Origin: Hominicoprocola sp037419475
GTDB lineage: Bacteria > Bacillota > Clostridia > Oscillospirales > Oscillospiraceae
Direction of reading: 5' to 3'
DNA length: 64,000 nucleotides
Assembly: GCA_037419475.1 (NCBI GenBank)
Contig: JAXYYF010000102.1
Coordinates: 1-64,000 of the forward strand
Numbering within the stretch: the stretch's first letter is position 1; each line of letters begins with the position of its first letter. This document shows positions 61,632-64,000 of the stretch, piece after piece. The notes under the pieces are model-generated. The model worked only from the letters and a program-made list of their open reading frames with translations, was not told where the DNA came from and did no database searches. The position numbers and the translations under genes were made by a program.

Positions 61632-63002
61632 ATGGCACAAGCTTTCTTTGGCGGCGTTCATCCCAATGACATGAAAGCCGCAACATGCGGGAAAGCCATC
61701 GAGCAGCTCTCTCCCCCGCCTGCTCAGGTGGTCATTCCCATGTCGATGCACTTCGGCGCACCCTGTACTCCCCTCGTGTCTGTCGGCGACTATGTGAAGG
61801 TCGGACAGAAGATCGGTGAGTTCAAGGGCCTTGGTGCCCCGATCCATGCCAGCGTTTCCGGCAAGGTGGTGGCCGTGGAGCCGCGCCCGTTTTCCATGGG
61901 CGGCAACATGACCTCCGTTGTGATCGAGAACGACTATCAGAACACGGTAAGCGAAGAGGTCAAGGCTCCGGCCGACCCGAACGCCCTGACCACGGAAGAG
62001 ATGATCGAGATCATCAAAAACGCCGGTATTGTCGGCATGGGCGGCGCAACATTCCCCACCCATGTCAAGATCTCCGGCGGTATCGGTCAGGTCAAGACGG
62101 TCATCATCAACGGCGCCGAGTGCGAGCCGTATATCACCGGCGACCATCGCGCGATGCTCGAGCGCACCGAGGAGATCATCGGCGGCGCGAGCTATCTTGT
62201 CAAGATGTTCGGCGTGGATAAGGCCATCATCGGCGTTGAGGACAACAAGCGCGACGGCATTGACGCGCTCAACAAGACCATTGTGGAGACCAAGGCTCCG
62301 GTCATCGTCGAGCCTCTGCACTGCCGTTACCCGCAGGGCGGTGAGAAGCAGCTCTGTCAGGCCATCACCGGCCGTCAGGTGCCTCCCGGCGGCCTGCCCA
62401 GCGCGATTGGCTGCGCCGTGTTCAACATCAACACGACCATTGCCATCTTCCGTGCCATCACGACCGGCATGCCTGTTGTGAGCAAGGTTGTCACCGTGTC
62501 CGGCTCTGGCGTGATCGAGCCGAAGAACGTCGAGTGCCCCATCGGCACCCCCGTTTCCTGCCTGTTTGATTACTGCGGCGGTCTGAAGGACGAGACCTTC
62601 AAGATCATCGCGGGCGGCCCGATGATGGGTATGGCGCAGTACACCTGCGATATTCCCGTCGCCAAGGGCACCGGCGCGATGCTCGCCTTCGCCGCCGACG
62701 AGGACAAGACCGTTGAGAACCCCACCTGCATCCGCTGCGGCCGCTGCGTGGAGGCCTGCCCCGTGCATCTCGAGCCCCTCTATATGTATATGTATGAGCA
62801 GAAGGGCATGATCGAGGAGCTGGAGGCCGCCAACATCATGGACTGCATGGAATGCGGCGCCTGCGCCTACATCTGCCCGGGCCGTCTGCACCTGACGCAG
62901 ACCTTCAAGACCGGCAAGCAGAAGGTCAAGGACGCTGCCGCCAAGAGAAAAGCCGCCGCCGAGGCCGCCAAGGCTGCCGAGGCTGCGAAGAAGGAGGCAT
63001 AA
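61632..63002 (+). CDS. rnfC: Rnf electron transport complex subunit RnfC
   Basis: RnfC is the NADH-facing subunit of the Rnf complex, which passes electrons between ferredoxin and NAD+ and pumps Na+ or H+. The 456-residue protein has the N-terminal FGGVHPNDMKAATCG segment, the nucleotide- and flavin-binding part with GIVGMGGATFPTHVK and NGAECEPYITGD, and two [4Fe-4S] motifs near the end, CIRCGRCVEACP and CMECGACAYICP. An Ala/Lys-rich tail follows. The ATG at 61632 follows GAGGTG by six bases. It is the first gene of the operon. Confidence 0.96.
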   Translation: MAQAFFGGVHPNDMKAATCGKAIEQLSPPPAQVVIPMSMHFGAPCTPLVSVGDYVKVGQKIGEFKGLGAPIHASVSGKVVAVEPRPFSMGGNMTSVVIENDYQNTVSEEVKAPADPNALTTEEMIEIIKNAGIVGMGGATFPTHVKISGGIGQVKTVIINGAECEPYITGDHRAMLERTEEIIGGASYLVKMFGVDKAIIGVEDNKRDGIDALNKTIVETKAPVIVEPLHCRYPQGGEKQLCQAITGRQVPPGGLPSAIGCAVFNINTTIAIFRAITTGMPVVSKVVTVSGSGVIEPKNVECPIGTPVSCLFDYCGGLKDETFKIIAGGPMMGMAQYTCDIPVAKGTGAMLAFAADEDKTVENPTCIRCGRCVEACPVHLEPLYMYMYEQKGMIEELEAANIMDCMECGACAYICPGRLHLTQTFKTGKQKVKDAAAKRKAAAEAAKAAEAAKKEA

Positions 63003-63007
63003 GAGAA

Positions 63008-63988
63008 ATGACTGATTATAAGAATCTGAAGCTCAGAGCTTCCTCCAACCCCCACATCCGCAACGGCGAGGACACGCGCGGGCTGATGCTCGACGTCATC
63101 ATCGCCCTGATGCCCGCCCTGCTCTTCGGCGTGTGGCACTTCGGCGTCCGCGTGGCGATCTCCGCGGTCGTTTCCGTCGCCTCCGCCATCTTCTTTGAGT
63201 GGCTCTACCGCAAGCTGCTGCACAAGCCCCAGATGATCGGCGACCTGTCCGCCGCCGTCACGGGCCTGCTGCTGAGCATGGTCTGCCCGCCGGAGCTTCC
63301 CGTGTGGATGCTCGTGGTCGGCAACTTCTTCGCCATCTTCGTCGTCAAGCAGCTCTACGGCGGCCTGGGCAAGAACTTCCTCAACCCCGCGCTCGCCGCG
63401 CGTGCCGCGCTCGTCGCGTGCTACGCCTCCGCCATGACCAGCTGGAGCAAGGTCGACGCCGCCACCGGCGCGACCCCGATGGCTCTGCTCAAGGCCGGCG
63501 ACATGGAGGCGCTGACCGCCGCCTATCCCATCAAGGATATGGCCATCGGCTTCATCAGCGGTTCCGCCGGTGAGGTCTCCGCGCTGATGCTGCTCATCGG
63601 CGGCGTTTACCTCATCGTCCGCAAGGTCATCTCCTGGCAGACTCCGGTCGCCTACATCGCCACCGTCGCGGTCGTCACCTTCCTGTTCCCGCGCGGCAAC
63701 GACCCCATGACCTTCATGCTCTACAACGTGCTCGGCGGCGGTCTGTTCCTCGGTGCCTTCTTCATGGCGACCGACTATGTGACCTCCCCTGTCACCAAGA
63801 AGGGCCAGCTCATCTTCGGTCTCGGCTGCGGCCTGATCACGGTGTTCATCCGCTACTTCGGCTCCTATCCCGAGGGCGTGTGCTACTCCATCCTGATCAT
63901 GAACTGCTGCACCTGGATCATCGACAAATACACCAAGCCCACCCGCTTCGGCGTTGACAAGAAAGCCAAGAAGGAGGCGGCAAAATAA
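63008..63988 (+). CDS. rnfD: Rnf electron transport complex subunit RnfD
   Basis: RnfD is a membrane subunit with a covalently bound FMN. The 326-residue protein has eight to ten membrane helices, SSNPHIRNGEDTRGLMLDV at the start, LSAAVTGLLLSMVCPPELP, YGGLGKNFLNPALAARAAL, the FMN-attachment motif ATGATP (Thr in TGAT) and FMATDYVTSPVT. It starts six bases after rnfC. Codon bias is strong. Confidence 0.95.
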   Translation: MTDYKNLKLRASSNPHIRNGEDTRGLMLDVIIALMPALLFGVWHFGVRVAISAVVSVASAIFFEWLYRKLLHKPQMIGDLSAAVTGLLLSMVCPPELPVWMLVVGNFFAIFVVKQLYGGLGKNFLNPALAARAALVACYASAMTSWSKVDAATGATPMALLKAGDMEALTAAYPIKDMAIGFISGSAGEVSALMLLIGGVYLIVRKVISWQTPVAYIATVAVVTFLFPRGNDPMTFMLYNVLGGGLFLGAFFMATDYVTSPVTKKGQLIFGLGCGLITVFIRYFGSYPEGVCYSILIMNCCTWIIDKYTKPTRFGVDKKAKKEAAK

Positions 63989-64000
63989 TGAAGATCGAAG
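63988..64000 (+). CDS. Start of the next rnf gene (probably rnfG)
   Basis: An ATG overlaps the rnfD stop (TAATG), with AAGGAGG upstream, and opens a frame starting MKIE before the window ends. In clostridial rnf operons the order is C-D-G, so rnfG is inferred from position only. Confidence 0.6.

Overview
The window looks like a chromosomal core segment of a G+C-rich, endospore-forming anaerobe of the class Clostridia, most likely an Oscillospiraceae-type gut bacterium. This is inferred from the mix of Firmicutes gene order (rimP-nusA-rnpM-L7Ae-infB-rbfA-nrnA-truB-ribF; holB-ricT), sporulation genes (spoIIE and a spoIIQ-like gene), strict-anaerobe energy genes (rnf, ppdK, thiolase, pta, reverse rubrerythrin) and Gram-positive features such as GGAGG ribosome sites and lipobox lipoproteins. 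Promoters that can be read are of the housekeeping type, commonly TTGNNN-N17-TATAMT. No tRNA, rRNA, CRISPR array, phage or insertion sequence was seen.

Layout. 1-2.6 kb: recJ with a coupled relA/spoT, which leaves the window. 2.8-6 kb: reverse rubrerythrin, a small membrane protein and spoIIE. 6-15 kb: the translation/transcription operon from rimP to ribF, read on the minus strand and carrying leader and internal hairpins. 15-21.5 kb: a LysM/G5/M23 cell-wall peptidase, pta, an AT-rich lipoprotein and ppdK. 21.7-26 kb: holB-ricT, an ornithine-cyclodeaminase-like gene and a HAD phosphatase. 26-30 kb: dusB, an ECF sigma factor, its anti-sigma factor, lspA and rluD in one operon. 30-37.7 kb: a branched-chain-type ABC transporter operon (livJHMGF) ending in glnA, next to an AraC-type regulator with two DNA-binding domains. 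38-46 kb: ornithine carbamoyltransferase, a cyclase, mnmG, a phosphoesterase, a tiny free-standing transcription unit, prfB, a MATE exporter and the spoIIQ-like gene. 46-51 kb: a glycolytic operon trmL-pgk-tpiA-gpmI followed by a wrecked enolase gene. 51-58 kb: a glmU-like gene without a recognisable uridylyltransferase site, then prs, pth and mfd. 58-64 kb: a PrsA-like foldase, thiolase, a DUF975 membrane protein and the start of the rnf operon.

How it fits together. PpdK, Pgk, TpiA and GpmI serve central carbon flow; Pta and thiolase serve acetyl-CoA metabolism; Rnf links ferredoxin and NADH to an ion gradient. The Liv transporter, GlnA, ornithine carbamoyltransferase and the ornithine-cyclodeaminase-like protein point to active amino-acid and nitrogen metabolism. 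The least expected items are the enolase remnant beside its glycolytic partners, a 26-codon mini-gene with its own promoter and terminator, the GlmU-like protein, the tandem-HTH AraC regulator beside liv-glnA, RNA-binding-like tails on RicT and the L7Ae protein, and several strong palindromes placed on promoters.
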